A DNA stretch of 42,382 nt from Parastagonospora avenae f. sp. tritici 18332-5 (taxonomy: Eukaryota; Ascomycota; Dothideomycetes; Pleosporales; Phaeosphaeriaceae): positions 1 to 42,382 of the forward strand of contig JAFJTR010000143.1 in NCBI GenBank assembly GCA_022559985.1. Reading direction: 5' to 3'. The position numbers and the translations under genes are program-made. The first letter of the stretch is position 1. Every line of letters begins with the position of its first letter. This document shows positions 20,276-29,522 of the stretch, piece by piece. Under the pieces are notes generated by a model. That model saw only the letters and a list, made by a program, of their open reading frames with translations, searched no databases and was not told where the DNA came from.

Positions 20276-21520
20276 AGACTTGCTAGACATCTGACCGGCG
20301 GCGACTACCAGTCGCTCCGTGGCTTCTCAGAACCCGCGCGACACCTTCCATTCATCGGACCAGCCAGCACGCCCCTGCATCACTGCCCGCCGCATACCCC
20401 GTTCAGCGTTGTCAAGGTCAAAGACTTCACGGTCCTACCGCAGCAGGCCTCGTTCCTACGTCCCGTGGACGATGCGACGGCGCAATTCGCCGACACGGCT
20501 GAGGACCCAGAGCTCAGCAGCTGCGACGAAAGCGAAGAAGAGGCAGAGAACGTGGAGGCAACACCCTCAGATAGCGGTGACGACGACGACGACGACGACG
20601 AGGACCCATGGACATTGGTTGATGGACGCTTGAGCTGCAAGTGCCACCGATCATGCACATTCTTCCCACGACCCAGCTCTGCGTACTGTGAATTCCATCA
20701 CCGGGTAGTAGCTTCCCTATGGCGCAAATGGAATGCGCGTGATCGATCAGCAAACGATAAATGGAAACGGGGCCAATGGAGCACGGACGAACTAAACAGG
20801 TCGCAAGATGACGTTAAGTTCCATGCGCCAACTCCAACCGATGCGCCAACGTTCCGCGAGATCAGAGAAATGGTGAAGAACTACACCGTTTGGCAAATTG
20901 ACGCCAAATTTGCAAGTATTGGAGGTGGTTGCCAACAAATTGTTTACAGCCTCACAGTACGCGAATTCCCTACCAACAAGATTGTGATATCGACCATGAT
21001 CGACTATGGAGCTATTCCGTTGCAAGACTTCGAAGATGCGCTCATTGCGCACTTAACACGAACAGGTACTGCGCACTCCCAAAGCTTCCACAAATTGGGC
21101 TATACGCGCAAACAGTATCGCAATATCAAGACTTGTAGTCTCAGTCTTGCAGCTGTTGGCGACTGCTTCCGGGACGCTGGCTTCAGCCCAGAAACTCACC
21201 GGATCATATCGTGGTACTCGAAGGCGGACGAAGCGATAGTTCACAGAGCTCTGTTGGGCCATTCCGAGATTTTCGACACAACGAGATACTCTGACCTGAA
21301 GGTGCTCAACGACGCGCACGGAACCAACTGCTTTCAACTTGTGGACATCACTCGTTTGTTGAGGAAGTGCTCGAACCTCAGTTCGGTAGGATGTGGGTTT
21401 GTATATCGCAGTATCTTCCCTGGCATGTACCTGGAGATGCATGATCCTGAGAACGATAAACTGGCTGCAAATCTCATCTTGGAGTACCTGCTTTCCGAGA
21501 TGGAGAAGCGGGATTTGTAG
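20276..21520 (+). CDS. orphan protein, possibly RNase H-fold exonuclease-like, start not found
   Basis: The frame is open from 20276 (after a TGA) to TAG 21518-21520, about 414 codons, with no ATG before about codon 199. Coding-like sequence begins near the upstream limit, so a start exon upstream or a lost start is needed. The product has an acidic region (EESEE-type, then a run of Asp at about 20578-20600), a Cys/His cluster (CKCHRSC, then CEFHH), and a C-terminal domain. In that domain QIDAKFASIGGGCQQIVYSL, TMIDYGAI and a late HDPENDKLAA block resemble the order of motifs in DEDDh exonucleases, but the catalytic acids are not all evident. I infer, weakly, a degenerate RNase H-like domain. 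It lies inside the segment bracketed by the 55-bp repeats and may be a mobile or duplicated accessory gene. Confidence 0.45.
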   Translation, partial: RLARHLTGGDYQSLRGFSEPARHLPFIGPASTPLHHCPPHTPFSVVKVKDFTVLPQQASFLRPVDDATAQFADTAEDPELSSCDESEEEAENVEATPSDSGDDDDDDDEDPWTLVDGRLSCKCHRSCTFFPRPSSAYCEFHHRVVASLWRKWNARDRSANDKWKRGQWSTDELNRSQDDVKFHAPTPTDAPTFREIREMVKNYTVWQIDAKFASIGGGCQQIVYSLTVREFPTNKIVISTMIDYGAIPLQDFEDALIAHLTRTGTAHSQSFHKLGYTRKQYRNIKTCSLSLAAVGDCFRDAGFSPETHRIISWYSKADEAIVHRALLGHSEIFDTTRYSDLKVLNDAHGTNCFQLVDITRLLRKCSNLSSVGCGFVYRSIFPGMYLEMHDPENDKLAANLILEYLLSEMEKRDL

Positions 21521-21879
21521 TGATTCATATTCTAGTTCATTTTCAAACACTTAATTCCATGACAAATCTAGTTCTCCGACGCGCCAGCCCTTCCACCCTC
21601 TCGCACACGGCCCAACCTTGGAAGTCCCGTATCCCACATCCCGCCAACCCATGCCATCCAGAGTTCCTTTCTTCCTCGTTTGACACCACAAGGGTGCACA
21701 AACAATTAAAAAAAAAGGATTACACTACCCATGAGTAGAGGATGCTTCACGAAGCGCGGCGTATTCGGCCAAGGTGCCCAACTGGACAGTGTTTGCTCCA
21801 CTGAGCGGTGAGCCTCTAAGGAGGCTGAAGAAGAGAAGAGACCAGTATATACACCCCACTTGTCTGTGCGGCAATCGTG
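21521..21879. other. spacer with A-run
   Basis: A 359-bp interval after the orphan frame. It contains a run of nine A near 21710-21718 (AATTAAAAAAAAAGG), which could be a fossil poly(A) or chance. No gene is supported. Confidence 0.4.
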
Positions 21880-22223
21880 ACGTGGGCGTATGCCCGTCGT
21901 GACTTCCTTCCTTCCAAGCGTCTACACCGTCTCCCTCACCATCTGCCGCAGCAGCCATCCCGACGGCTTTACCCGTCAGGACTTACTTCCTTCCAAGCGC
22001 GTCTTCCCTCCTTCCAAGCGCGTATGCATATCCGGGCGTCTCCCTCACCGTCTACAGCAACAGCAGCAGTCTACGGTCTCACTCAGCTCACCTCTGCCAC
22101 TGCGAGATTCGTCATCGTCACTCGGCCACCATCTCCGGGCGCCAGCAGTCCAGACAGCCTCCCTCAGCTCACATCTGCCATTACAATATCGCCAGCACCC
22201 CGACGCCAGCAGCAGCAGCAGCC
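21880..22223 (+). repeat. pyrimidine-rich imperfect repeats before a pseudogene
   Basis: The motif CTTCCTTCCAAGCG recurs (about 21902, 21987 and, shortened, 22008), CGTCTCCCTCACC occurs twice, and the block CTCAGCTCACCTCTGCCA recurs as CTCAGCTCACATCTGCCA, with CAG/CAA triplet runs near 22052-22070 and 22208-22220. The whole stretch is C/T-rich and stands directly upstream of the ATG at 22224, so it is probably an expanded leader or promoter region. The frame through it gives only low-complexity sequence. Confidence 0.5.
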
Positions 22224-23942
22224 ATGGCAGCGAACACAGGTAAACCAACCACTCCCATTCCGACTATCTTTGCTAACTCGTATTGCCTAGGACCGCCTTC
22301 TCTCTTGGATCCCCAGCGGATTATTACTGCCACCCTAACGCCGCAGCAACTCATTATCCATGGGTTCGTGCTGATTTTCAACCAATATAACAGTCTAGCC
22401 GACTTCAGAAGCTAGGTCGTGAAGCGCCTTGATCGGGTAGAGAAGCGCCGTACCAGGGTCAACGCTGGGGAGCTTTTCAGCTGGCGAAGACTCCAAAGTC
22501 TCGAGTTCCCGCAAATGAATAACACAGCAAAGCGGGAGACTGCCTTCCGATTCGCAGCTGCTGTATACAACAGCAATCAGCACCTGATCACCCTAGTTGT
22601 ACCACCAAGGAATTCCGTAGGTCCAGTCGCCCCTCCAGTTTCCGCAGCCTCGACTCCAGCAGGTCCAGTCGCTTCTTCAGTGTCCGCGCTCGCTTTTGTC
22701 TTCACGCCCGCCTCAGTCTTCAGCACATGCGTCAGTCGCTTCTTCAGCCTCAACTCCAGCAGGCTTAGTCGCGCCTTCAGCCCCCGCGCCCGCCTCGGTC
22801 GCTTCTTCAGCATCGAACGCCGCTACGAATGGCAAGGAAAGGGAAAACTGAGGGCTATCGTTACGCTTACGCGTCCACGTCGCGCTGCCGCCAGCAAACC
22901 CATCTCATACAACCTAGCTGATGATGGCGCCAACGGCGATCCTGGTCCGTCCACCAGGAACAAGCGACGGTCCCGAACCGTGCAGGATACCGACGACGAG
23001 GAATAGGACGAGGAAGGCGACGGTGACAACTCGAGTACCCCGCAAACAACAAAACGTTAACGCATCACTGCGGGCAACAGCGACACCGAGAGCAATGTGG
23101 CATATCGCATTCGAGTGCTGCCGCATACCTTATTCTGGGTCACCAAAGCCGACGACAGCGGTGACTTTGACCTCCAATTCCAGGTTCCAGCAGATAGGAT
23201 CTTTGTTGCGATTGTTACTTCCATCTCATCCCACATCGGCTTGCGTATTATTCTCTTGAGCTATCAGTTTGAGGACGTCACTTCCCCGCAATCCACATCA
23301 CATAGCTTGAGACAATTTTCGAGGCCACTGCAAAAAGCATTCGCGATCACCAACCCCGGCAGAGACAGACTAGACAAGTCGCTCTTTATGATCGTCCTCC
23401 AGCGATCTGGTGCTACGCTCTTTTCTGTCGCTCCACTACTGCGATTCAGTGCCGAGCATGGCATGACCATTGACTTGGTAGAGTTTACATGGGAAGAAAC
23501 TGAGCTCCTTGACATGACAAGCTTCCCTGGCTTCACCAAGATTGGCCAAAAGAACTTTGTGTCCCGCGATGCAGCCCTCCAGTACAACCGCAAACATGGC
23601 TGCGAGGGATTGATTACAGTGGTTGATGAACTTCTTGACGACAATAGCGCGCACCGGAAAGCACTACGACAGGGACTTCAATATGGTACAAACACGTGGA
23701 CGAATTCCACCTCTGAGGAGGACTGGGCGTTGAGACGGAAATATATGAACAGGATTTCTTCTACTTGGCCAAGTAAGCAGCGTCTCTATATGGCCTGCTG
23801 GCGATGCAGAGTCGTTTTGCCTGGGCCACATAGGTACAATCAACACCACTGGGCAGCGGCCAAATTCGTGGCCGCTCTGCACCTACAGCATGAGCTGATA
23901 GCCATTACGGTAAACTTATTACAACTTTCTAGAGAAGCCTAG
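22224..23942 (+). pseudogene. decayed orphan gene with three in-frame stops
   Basis: A good-context ATG (GCCATGGC) opens exon 1 (22224-22239). A 51-nt intron (22240-22290, GTAAAC to CCTAG) leads to a single frame that runs to TAG 23940-23942, 555 codons in all, interrupted only by TAG 22413-22415, TAG 23004-23006 and TAA 23058-23060. A random frame of this length would hold many more stops. Each stop is one C-to-T change from CAG or CAA, the signature of RIP. Parts read as real protein: an N-terminal domain (LDPQRIITATLTPQQL), a charged nuclear-type linker (TRNKRRSRTVQDTDDEE), and a C-terminal domain with a CWRC motif followed by His residues. A repeated Pro/Ala/Ser segment at about 22620-22830 may contain compensating frameshifts. 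No known family is recognised. Confidence 0.6.
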
Positions 23943-24717
23943 ATATGTTCGCAGCTCTAAGATACTCTACCTAGTTCTATTAGAAATCTTTGAACATATA
24001 CAGGTTACCTCTTTACCTATTCGTTGGACAAGGCGGGCACGAATTTTGCCAGCGCCTGGTGACACCAGCAGGAGCACCACAACCAGTTATGTCTGTAGTA
24101 TAAGAGCACAATCTAGTCAAGTGGCATTATACAATCACTTCAGGTTCAGTGCATTTAGCTACGTCAGGCAGGTAGCGGCATGTGACTCTTCCTGGTAATG
24201 CTATGCGCTGCACCACGCCAGAGACACAGTATACTATAAGTCGAATCGTTTTGAATCGTAGCAAGTTCATGTAAGCTTTCATTATTGGGTATGTTCTGTT
24301 TTCCCCTAGTCATAATATAATTTCCCTAATGTGTCGCACACGCGAACCTAGTGACGACTAATTTCGCCCGCACATACTCAGTATCATGCCCATCACTCGC
24401 AACTAATCGTATTTCCGCGAATCCATCGCTTTCCGAGCATTTCCCCGCTCAAATTTTCACCATCTCAGCGCCTGTATTGGGTATCTTGTCTTCCTAGTCG
24501 TAAGTGTATTGTTGCTGCTGACCAGTAGCGCCTAGTGTGAAAATGTTTGCCAGCCATGGCAGCGGCTTCATCTTCTGTCGTGGAACACATCGTTGTGCTT
24601 GCTTGAATCGTGGTCCTGCATTCTAAGATTCTTTCGGATGCTCCACACCCGATCTAGTGGGGAATGCGTTCGCGTTTCAGCTTCGTTGTACATCTTCAAA
24701 CGTGCCCTGCCTCATCT
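23943..24717. other. gene-free, AT-leaning interval with the right repeat copy
   Basis: Apart from the 55-bp repeat at 24135-24189, nothing coding or structural is supported in these 775 bp. Composition is more AT-rich than the neighbouring genes, which would fit old repeat-derived sequence. Confidence 0.45.
24135..24189 (+). repeat. 55-bp direct repeat, right copy
   Basis: Second copy of the element at 20214-20268, same orientation, 3,921 bp away and just past the end of the decayed orphan gene. Similarity drops sharply on both sides, although the few bases before it (TTATACAA versus CATATAC) are also alike. Confidence 0.85.
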
Positions 24718-25140
24718 TCACACAAACGGCTTCGGCTCTTGCACATAGTGTATCGTGTTCGAGCTGTTTGCCGTCTGGACGGAAAATCTCGGATCCGTCT
24801 TTTGTAAGCGGCCTGAGTTGCCAGATTCGGTGCGGTAGTTGACTGGTGCTTGGCCAGCGGGCATTGGGTGTGCCGCCTTCTCGTGCAAAGAATCAAGACT
24901 GCGCCCAGTGCGATGGCCTGTGGGGTTGGTTTCTTCGTCCAGCTGTTGCTTCTTCTTGCGGCGAGTGCAACAGCACGATCGGTCGTAGGGATAGCACCAG
25001 AAGAGCCATGATACGACCCAGACGCAGATGATGACGGGCACTACGCCAAGGCCAACGATGAGGCCAATCGATGTTGCTGAGATACCTCCAGAGCTACCAC
25101 CTTCTAGCAAGCGACGTGTGAGGTGGGTGACGGCTGGCAT
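24718..25140 (-). CDS. hypothetical single-pass membrane protein
   Basis: The 140-residue product has a short Gly/Ser-rich N-terminus (LLEGGSSGGISA), a long hydrophobic helix at about residues 24-50 (SIGLIVGLGVVPVIICVWVV) and an immediate Cys-rich, basic junction (SCCCTRRKKKQQ, 55-66), in which the three cysteines are plausible palmitoylation sites. A polar tail follows, with several Ser/Thr and ending in HYVQEPKPFV. There is no signal peptide. The frame extends upstream, but the ATG at 25140 begins the conserved-looking part. No domain recognised; membrane topology is the only secure statement. Confidence 0.6.
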   Translation of the reverse strand: MPAVTHLTRRLLEGGSSGGISATSIGLIVGLGVVPVIICVWVVSWLFWCYPYDRSCCCTRRKKKQQLDEETNPTGHRTGRSLDSLHEKAAHPMPAGQAPVNYRTESGNSGRLQKTDPRFSVQTANSSNTIHYVQEPKPFV

Positions 25141-25756
25141 TGTTCCTATTATTTCCGTTCGGGTACTTCGTGCGTGATGATGTGATAGCGAAAGTGGTGA
25201 CGTTGCGGAAGATATGTACAACTAAAGACCGGCGACGTGAATTTTCAGGAAGCGACAGGAAGATCACAGTTGACGGAGTAGTCCAGGTGAAGGGCAGAGT
25301 GACGATAAAGATATGTGGTTCGCGAAACACGGCAGTGCTTCACAGTGGGCTTTGTACGGATCGCTGCGGACCAGCCTAAGGAACGTCACCAGAGCACGTC
25401 CGCAAGTGACGCATACCAACCCCATGCTAAGACAAGATGGACCGCAGGCCTTACGTACCAAGACCTACGTACCAAGCCACTACAAGCCTGTCGTTGGCGC
25501 CGCGAGGCCGAAAAGTTGCAGAATTGTAAGAGCAAGTGGCGCGAATAGCATCATTCCATTGTGGCCTAGCAGCGTTAGCTTGGAACCGGCTGCCGCGGCA
25601 TCTTAGTCAATGACAGCATGGACAAAACCGGGTTTGTGACACCAAGGTGCCGCGTGCGAACCGCATCGGTTTGCACCGCTGAAACGTGCGACTGGAACGC
25701 CTCATGAAGTAATCCGCATTTAGAACTTGCGAGCGTCAAGAGAAATGAGAAGGTAT

Positions 25757-27099
25757 TCAGTCGTTGTTGTGCAACGAATGCGGTTCCGGAACGCGGTGCC
25801 GAATAATGATAGCCGGCTGCTGCTGCTGGGAACAGGCTCGCTTACCTCCATGCTTGGCGATCGTCTTCTGGATGCATCTTGTTCCGCACTGCCACACCTC
25901 TTGTCTCCCAGCCTCGCCGAGGTCGATGACTTTGAGATCCTTTGGGACGTCGCCATTGTGAGGCGAAGCTCCCTCAATGGCCGCCTGCAGAGTCGACTTG
26001 AACAAGGATTCAGTCTCGACCCACGGCATCGTTGTGTCGTTTTCAGCGTGCATAAACACTACCTGAAGGCCTGAGCATGTACCTGGAATGTAGTCAGTAT
26101 TTTGTTCTGTCCTGGTTCCGTTTGATCCGCGTTCAGGTGGATGCATGTTTGACATACGCGCAAGTTCCGCAAGTCGATCGTCGCTCTGCCACGTATCCTT
26201 CATCCTGCTACTGAACCACTTTTGCAGGGCTGACGACAATTTGATCGGCGCGAGGACGGGCACAATGCCTCCTATCGAGTACGAGGCAAATGCTCCTCCT
26301 GCGTTTGTGAAAGCTGCACATAGAACCAGCCCTTTGAACTCTATGCCGATCTTCGAATACTGGTGCGCGATGCCTGCAACCACCGCCGTGCCTAGAGAAT
26401 GGCCCAGAAGGACGATGCGATCCGGCGGTATCTTCGCAGTGTTCAGTGCCCAGTCCACGACCGCTTGCGCATCGCTCAACAAACCCCTCTCGGACGGTGT
26501 CCCTGAAGAATTGCCAAAACCACGATAATCAAAAGCTAATACGAAGATGTTTCCCGAGGCTCCTGTTGAGTACGATCTGTACTCCTCAGTTCGTCTCTGC
26601 TGAGCTAAAGTCGCGCTGTTGCCGTGGAAATATACGAGCAGCCGCGCTTCCGGATCGCTTTTCAATAGCCTGAAGGCTAGCTTGTCTTCAATTTCATCTA
26701 CACCGGATGGCTCAGCGATGAATTTCTCTAAATGCTTAGCATAGACGCCCAGGGGCGCAACAAGCCACGTGAACAGCTGTTCATTGTCGCTTGTCGCGAT
26801 GCGGAAGGGTGTGACCTGGTTCTCTGACGCTGTGAGCATCGGTTCCTCATATCGTTTCAATCATCCAACGTACTCAAAAAACCAGCTCTTTCAGGTTCCG
26901 TCAGCCACTTTCCAGGGAAGAAGGTGACCCAATGCAAATACAGCATCTCTGTGACCCGTCAGCCGCCAGCCAATCACCTGCACGAACGCCATGGGCACTC
27001 ACGCTTCTGCACCCATGGTATGCAGCAAAGCAGGGTCGCGGGTATCCATATCGTGCTCACGAAGGAGAAGGCAATTCCGATCGCGGCGAAAGCGCTCAT
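25757..27099 (-). CDS. ABHD12/Bem46-type alpha/beta hydrolase (at least 3 exons)
   Basis: Exons in transcript order are 27099-27003, 26948-26874 and 26829-25757, with introns of 54 and 44 nt, giving 414 residues. Exon 1 encodes an N-terminal membrane anchor (AAIGIAFSFVSTIWIPATLL). The fold is a serine hydrolase of the ABHD12/ABHD13/Bem46 group: LLVYFHGNSATL (oxyanion hole), FDYRGFGNSSGTPSERGL, nucleophile Ser in LLGHSLGTAV, and VVFMHAENDTTMPW with the likely acid. These enzymes are membrane-bound lipases or thioesterases. After AKHGG the frame continues with low-complexity sequence (CSQQQQPAIII) instead of the family's usual catalytic-His segment. A donor-like GTAAGC sits exactly there, so the true C-terminus may need another splice. 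An even earlier start was not found. Confidence 0.8.
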
Positions 27100-27680
27100 T
27101 GCAGCTGGATGTTGTGGAAGAGATGCTCGTGTGAGACTTGGGCGTTCGACTTGATGCACGTGGCGCGTGCGCTAGATACCGAAGCCTCGGCGGCCGCTCA
27201 TGGCAAGCTTCCGCTTCAGCGCCCCTCCAATCAGGATGTATTCGATGGTACCATAGGTATGATGGCGTTGTTGCGCGAAATCCGAGCAGTTCGAGTTGGG
27301 TCATCGGACCCACTGGTTTAGGGAGGAAATTCGATTGCTCGGGTGTCGTCTTTCTATCTTTCAAGGTTAGGTACATGCCAGCTGTAGCACCTGTGTGATA
27401 GCCGGCAAGTCATGCCCTATGGAGCGTTTAGATCGAGATAACAACAGCGATGATAGACTTGAATGGTTGCTCCCTCGCGTTAGAAGCTTATTCTGACTTT
27501 CATTTCGTGCTACGCGAGCCACTCAGCTTGGTATCGCTGTTGCCTGATATAGATGCAGGCGCATTACAAAGCATTCCGGAAATACGAACAGCAGCATCAG
27601 CGCACCCCACCCCACCTGGTGAGGATAAAAAACAGATCACGGACACTACGCTTCCATCATCGATATCACAAATTCCGTGG
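27100..27680. other. divergent intergenic region
   Basis: A 581-bp interval between the hydrolase start (minus strand) and the GFA-domain gene (plus strand). It presumably holds both promoters. The frame of the GFA gene is open back to an ATG at 27450, but this part has no conserved character. No other feature is supported. Confidence 0.4.
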
Positions 27681-27714
27681 CCACGATCACGTATTCGCCA
27701 CGATCACGTATCCG
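27681..27714 (+). repeat. 17-bp tandem duplication just before a start codon
   Basis: Two head-to-tail copies, CCACGATCACGTATTCG and CCACGATCACGTATCCG, differ at one position and end two bases before the ATG of the GFA-domain gene. They lie in its leader. Confidence 0.8.
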
Positions 27715-27716
27715 CC

Positions 27717-28283
27717 ATGTCTGAACTCAAAGTCTACCCCGGATCATGTCATTGCGGCGACGTGCAGTACCAAGTCAAGCTCAAATTTCCGTCAAAACAT
27801 GACGACCAAACCGAATCTGTTCGCATCTACAAATGCAATTGCTCGACTTGTCAGAAAATGGGTTACTTCCACTTGCGCCCCATCAACCCTACTGAGCACT
27901 ACATTCTCCTATCACCAAACCCGGAAGATCTTGGCGACTATCGCTGCTTCGAGAAAAAGCACGGGTGGCATTTCTGCAAGAAATGCGGGGTGCGCGTCCT
28001 AGGCTTGGGCGGATCTTGGGAGCAAGTCGAGCTCGATGTCGAGCAGTGGGCGAGTACGACAAAGGGATCCGAAAAGGAGAATCTGCAGACAGTGTGGAAA
28101 ACAACGGGCCCGTCAGAAATGAAACCATACTACTTGAGTGTCAATGCCGTCACGCTCGAGCCGAGCGAGGACACTGATTTGAGGAAGTGGCACGAGAATG
28201 GATGGATATCTTACTGCGAGAGTCGGAGGGATGACGGCACGCCCACGCGTTTCGGTAGGCCGCACGAGGGAGGCATGTACTGA
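27717..28283 (+). CDS. GFA/CENP-V domain zinc protein
   Basis: A 188-residue protein of the glutathione-dependent formaldehyde-activating (GFA) / CENP-V fold, a Mss4-like beta structure that binds zinc. The expected cysteines are visible: Cys11 and Cys13 (SCHCG), Cys40, Cys42 and Cys45 (CNCSTC), and Cys87 and Cys90 (CKKCGV). Family members bind S-hydroxymethyl-glutathione or unknown thiols, and most fungal paralogs have no proven reaction. The C-terminal third (about 130-188) is specific and ends in GRPHEGGMY. The frame is open 89 codons upstream from another ATG, but the domain starts within 10 residues of the ATG at 27717, the usual family start. Confidence 0.85.
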   Translation: MSELKVYPGSCHCGDVQYQVKLKFPSKHDDQTESVRIYKCNCSTCQKMGYFHLRPINPTEHYILLSPNPEDLGDYRCFEKKHGWHFCKKCGVRVLGLGGSWEQVELDVEQWASTTKGSEKENLQTVWKTTGPSEMKPYYLSVNAVTLEPSEDTDLRKWHENGWISYCESRRDDGTPTRFGRPHEGGMY

Positions 28284-28430
28284 TGGAAAGTGATTCGTTA
28301 TTCGCTATTATGACTAAGTCACGCACTCATGTAGAAGAAACGTCGCAGTTACATTGGATGAATGAATGGTTTTGATTTGGGAAAGCACCGAAAGTAAGGC
28401 TCTTTGACCCGTTAGATTGCTATGCAATTC

Positions 28431-29522
28431 TCAACGACCGTCCCGGAAGTCCACGTCGTCAAAATCTTCAGGGTGAGGTAACCCGCCATACGTGCGAGAC
28501 CGATACTGTGTGCGCGTCTGGTTCTCTGCAGCATTGACATCGTTGCGCGGGCCCCAAATGTTCTCCAAGTAAGCGGAGTAAGTCGTTGACTGATGATCAT
28601 CTGGTATACCGCCATGAGATAGGTCGTCCCTTGGGTACTGCTCCTGTGGTGGACTGACGTCACTTGCTCCAGGGCGCGAGTATATGCTTGGCGAAGAAGG
28701 TGAGTATGCATTATTCAGATACGAGTCGGAGTCGTAATCCCTTGCTTGTGGGGGTGGGGGTGCTGCTGGAAGACTTGAACGATGGGTGAAGACTGCATCT
28801 GTTTCGGCATAGATTGGGCAGCCATCTATGTTGTGCTCCTCGTTTGGAGCAGAAGATCGAACTTGGTTGTTCTTATCATGAGCCTTCAACTTGAAAGCAC
28901 CCTTGGCACGGTCCCAAATTGACACTTTGGCCGGGATCGGTGGTTCATTGAGGTTGCCTAACTCTATATCCCGATCGGCAGGCGTCCAGTTGCTGGGAGT
29001 TTGGGCCAGTCCGCGGCTCTTAACCATGTCTGGAGAAACTCGCTTGAGCTCCCCATTCTTGTACTTCTCAATCTGTCTCTCATTATCCTGACATTTATGA
29101 CACTTACCGCGAATCCGCTGGTAGATAGCATAAACCATCAGGCTGAGTAGAAGCAAGACCACGAGAATGATGGCTGCTAAACTGAGGCTGGCCATACGAT
29201 CGTTCCAAACTTTGTGATCAGACTTGACTTGGTGCTCGGGAGCCGCAGTGCTGGATGGAAATACCGACATGGTTGTCATCGATGACTGCGCTGACGACGT
29301 GAGCATTGGAGACGAGGTTGCATCTGAGCAAGATATAGACGCCGCCGTTCCGCTCCGGACCAGTGTCGCACTGGTTGGCAGAGTCGGACTAGCAACAGTT
29401 AGCGTAGTCAGAGAAGAGAGATCGACTGTGAAAGACTTGACCACTGATGGATAAAGTGTGACATAGTCTGTCTCAGTGTCAATGATCAGTCCTCCAGCGT
29501 ATGCGGTGTTTGAACCAGTCAT
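28431..29522 (-). CDS. mucin-like single-pass membrane protein
   Basis: The 363-residue product has a Ser/Thr-rich lumenal region of about 110 residues (likely heavily O-glycosylated), one transmembrane helix at about 111-134 (AAIILVVLLLLSLMVYAIY), a juxtamembrane CxxC (KCHKCQ) and a cytoplasmic tail of about 220 residues. The tail is rich in Pro, Ser, Tyr and Asp, with a PPPPQ tract and an acidic end (DFDDVDFRDGR). This resembles fungal stress-sensor or adhesin-like membrane proteins in plan but lacks a WSC or other named domain. No signal peptide is visible at this ATG; an upstream exon supplying one is possible because the frame is open for 24 more codons from a TTG. Function unknown. Confidence 0.65.
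   Translation of the reverse strand: MTGSNTAYAGGLIIDTETDYVTLYPSVVKSFTVDLSSLTTLTVASPTLPTSATLVRSGTAASISCSDATSSPMLTSSAQSSMTTMSVFPSSTAAPEHQVKSDHKVWNDRMASLSLAAIILVVLLLLSLMVYAIYQRIRGKCHKCQDNERQIEKYKNGELKRVSPDMVKSRGLAQTPSNWTPADRDIELGNLNEPPIPAKVSIWDRAKGAFKLKAHDKNNQVRSSAPNEEHNIDGCPIYAETDAVFTHRSSLPAAPPPPQARDYDSDSYLNNAYSPSSPSIYSRPGASDVSPPQEQYPRDDLSHGGIPDDHQSTTYSAYLENIWGPRNDVNAAENQTRTQYRSRTYGGLPHPEDFDDVDFRDGR

Noticed and set aside
20319..20633. Arg/Thr-rich frame overlapping the start of the orphan ORF
   Set aside because: It begins only with GTG and its Thr run is the acidic GAC repeat read in another frame.
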